In this document: in pieces, positions 62,775-64,000 of the stretch | Layout of the letters: the number at the start of each line of letters is the position of its first letter | Position numbering within the stretch: position 1 is the stretch's first letter | NCBI RefSeq assembly: GCF_013410375.1 | Contig: NZ_JACCFL010000001.1 | Span: 4,216,001 to 4,280,000 of the forward strand | Length of the DNA stretch: 64,000 nt | Reading direction: 5' to 3' | Origin: Leifsonia shinshuensis | GTDB lineage: Bacteria; Actinomycetota; Actinomycetes; Actinomycetales; Microbacteriaceae | Translations under genes and position numbers: made by a program | Notes under the pieces: generated by a model | What the model was told of the DNA's origin: nothing | The model's input: the letters and a program-made list of their open reading frames with translations, nothing else | Databases searched by the model: none

Positions 62775-64000
62775 TCACTTGCCGGTCAGCAGCGGGTCGA
62801 TCTGCTGGGCCGCCGTGGTGAGCGCATCCTTGACGCTGGTGGATCCCGTGAATGCCGGGGTCAGCGCGGTGTTGAGGATGCTGTCGACCTTCGCCCCCTG
62901 CGGGATCGCCAGGCGCGCTTTCGCCGTCTTCAGCTGGTCCGCGTACATCGTGTAATACGGATCGATGGCGGCCTGCTTTGACGCGTATGCCGGAATCACC
63001 GTCATCTGACCTGTCTTCGCCATGTCGATCTGGAACGACTCGGACTGCGTAAACCGGATGAACTTCTCGGCCGCGGTCTGGTGCTTCGAGGATGCGGTGA
63101 GCACGATGTCCTCGCCGCCCACGACGCTGGTCGACGGTCCGTCACCGTGGGGCACCGGTGCGTAGATCGGCTGGAAGTCCTTGTACTGTCCGCCCCAGAT
63201 GCCCTTCATCCACGGGCCATCGAGGATGGTCGCGTACTTGCCGGTCGGCAGGCCGTCCGACGTGGAGGTCGCACCCTGGTTGCCTGTGATGAGGTTCGGG
63301 ATTTGTCCCTCCTTATACAGATCGACGAGCATCTGGATGGCCGCCACCGACTTGTCGCCGTTCAGGTAGCCGGTGGCCTTGGTCAGGCTGGAGTTCGTGA
63401 TGCTGCCGCCGTTCGACCAGATCCACGGGTAGATGTTCCAGCCGCCCAGCCCCCCGTCGGCGAAGACGGACATTCCGGTGCCCTTGAGTTTCGCCGCCAT
63501 CTGCTTTAGGTCGTCGAAGGTCGCCGGCGGGGTGCTCATCCCGGCTGCAGCCAGAGCCTTCTGCGAGGTGATCAGCACGCGGGTGTTGGTGTCGAGCGGA
63601 AGCCCGTAGTACTTGCCGTTGTACTTGTTGGTCGAGAGCGAACCCGGGTAGGTCGCCTTCGAGAGGGTGCCGAAGTCGCTCATGCTGTCGGACAGCGGCG
63701 TGAGAACGCCGAGCTGGCCCAACTGAGGCACCCAGCCGATGTCGGACCGGACCAGGTCGGGCAGCGTGCCGCCGGCTGCGCTCGTGGTCAGCTTCTGGAG
63801 CAGGCTGTCGTACGGAATGTCGACGTAGTCAACCTTGATGCCGGGGTTGGCCTTCTCGAACGCGGGGATCAGTGTCTTGTTCAGTGCATCCTGCTGGGTC
63901 GAGTTGCCGCCGTTTCCATAGGATCCCCAGAAGGTTAGGGTGACGGGGTTGCTGGACGAGCCGTCGCTCGAGGATCCGGCCGAGGTGGATGAGCAGCCGG
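62775..64000 (-). CDS. ABC sugar importer binding lipoprotein, MalE-type (5' end outside window)
   Basis: About 408 residues visible. The frame runs to the window edge, where the first complete codons read GC-SSTSAG: the lipobox Cys is retained but the signal peptide is cut off. The mature N-terminus (VTLTFWGSYGNGGN, then KTLIPAFEKANPGIKVDYVDIPYDSL) and the C-terminal half match family-1 sugar-binding proteins. The internal ATG at 63731 is not the start. Substrate by context is isomalto-oligosaccharide. It leads the coupled operon. Confidence 0.87.
   Translation of the reverse strand, partial: GCSSTSAGSSSDGSSSNPVTLTFWGSYGNGGNSTQQDALNKTLIPAFEKANPGIKVDYVDIPYDSLLQKLTTSAAGGTLPDLVRSDIGWVPQLGQLGVLTPLSDSMSDFGTLSKATYPGSLSTNKYNGKYYGLPLDTNTRVLITSQKALAAAGMSTPPATFDDLKQMAAKLKGTGMSVFADGGLGGWNIYPWIWSNGGSITNSSLTKATGYLNGDKSVAAIQMLVDLYKEGQIPNLITGNQGATSTSDGLPTGKYATILDGPWMKGIWGGQYKDFQPIYAPVPHGDGPSTSVVGGEDIVLTASSKHQTAAEKFIRFTQSESFQIDMAKTGQMTVIPAYASKQAAIDPYYTMYADQLKTAKARLAIPQGAKVDSILNTALTPAFTGSTSVKDALTTAAQQIDPLLTGK

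Noticed and set aside
63731..63731. ATG as the start of the last binding-protein gene
   Set aside because: The frame stays open and family-like through a lipobox Cys to the window edge.
1..64000. CRISPR array, phage structural genes or integrase
   Set aside because: No regularly spaced repeats and no recombinase, capsid or terminase signatures were seen in any frame.

Overview
The window is high-GC DNA from an actinobacterium. GTG starts, 4-bp ATGA/GTGA stop-start overlaps, LacI/TetR/IclR/PucR regulators and the families present suggest a plant- or soil-associated Microbacteriaceae-like organism. That placement is inference; there is no rRNA or marker gene here. Almost the whole window is accessory catabolic DNA.

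Layout. (1) 1-4060: three tandem DUF917/S-Me-THD-type genes, the first cut by the window edge, and a coupled PucR regulator. (2) 4102-5322: a secreted GH18 chitinase-like enzyme with a palindromic upstream site. (3) 5496-12001: a seemingly lower-GC patch with a four-gene unit (I36-type secreted protein, lipoprotein, membrane-fusion protein, MacB-type exporter), a small membrane protein, and a gamma-butyrolactone-receptor-type TetR divergent from an AvrD homologue. (4) 12348-34818: a segment between two copies of a tRNA-Ser 3'-end repeat. It holds a LacI-controlled glycoside operon (MFS, a 1,689-residue GH78-GH3 fusion, epimerase with zinc-finger tail, esterase, GH78) and an inulin/difructose-anhydride locus (MalE/F/G-type ABC importer, LacI, GH32, fructokinase, two GH91 inulin fructotransferase-family genes, TatA and a tiny Tat-signal ORF). 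(5) 34907-56676: a second segment, ended by a third tRNA-Ser 3'-end copy. It holds a TetR-controlled GH78-MFS-esterase operon, an FAH/FAH/SDR/SDR operon, a CMD-family protein, IclR, a quercetinase-type cupin with an esterase, a peptide-type ABC importer with a fused permease-ATPase, LysR, TetR, GH1 and a nucleoside-hydrolase-like protein. (6) 57488-64000: a translationally coupled isomalto-oligosaccharide/dextran operon (ABC importer, GH66, GH13), cut at the binding-protein lipobox.

How the genes work together. The window reads as a plant-polymer and plant-glycoside toolkit built from regulated cassettes: import oligosaccharides or glycosides, hydrolyse them mostly in the cytoplasm, and oxidise the products. 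In the inulin locus, a GH91 enzyme would make difructose anhydride outside the cell, the ABC system would import it, and the second GH91 enzyme, GH32 and fructokinase would channel it to fructose phosphate. In the rhamnoside/flavonoid regions, rhamnosidase plus beta-glucosidase would release L-rhamnose, glucose and aglycone; the cupin and its esterase could cleave a flavonol, and the SDR/FAH genes could handle L-rhamnose-derived sugar acids or ring-cleavage products. The three tRNA-Ser repeats about 22 kb apart suggest successive site-specific insertion at one tRNA gene, although no integrase is visible.

The most unusual items are the Tat-signal ORF separated from a GH91 gene by one in-frame stop beside tatA, the GH78-GH3 fusion, the AvrD/GBL-receptor pair, and the three tRNA-derived repeats.
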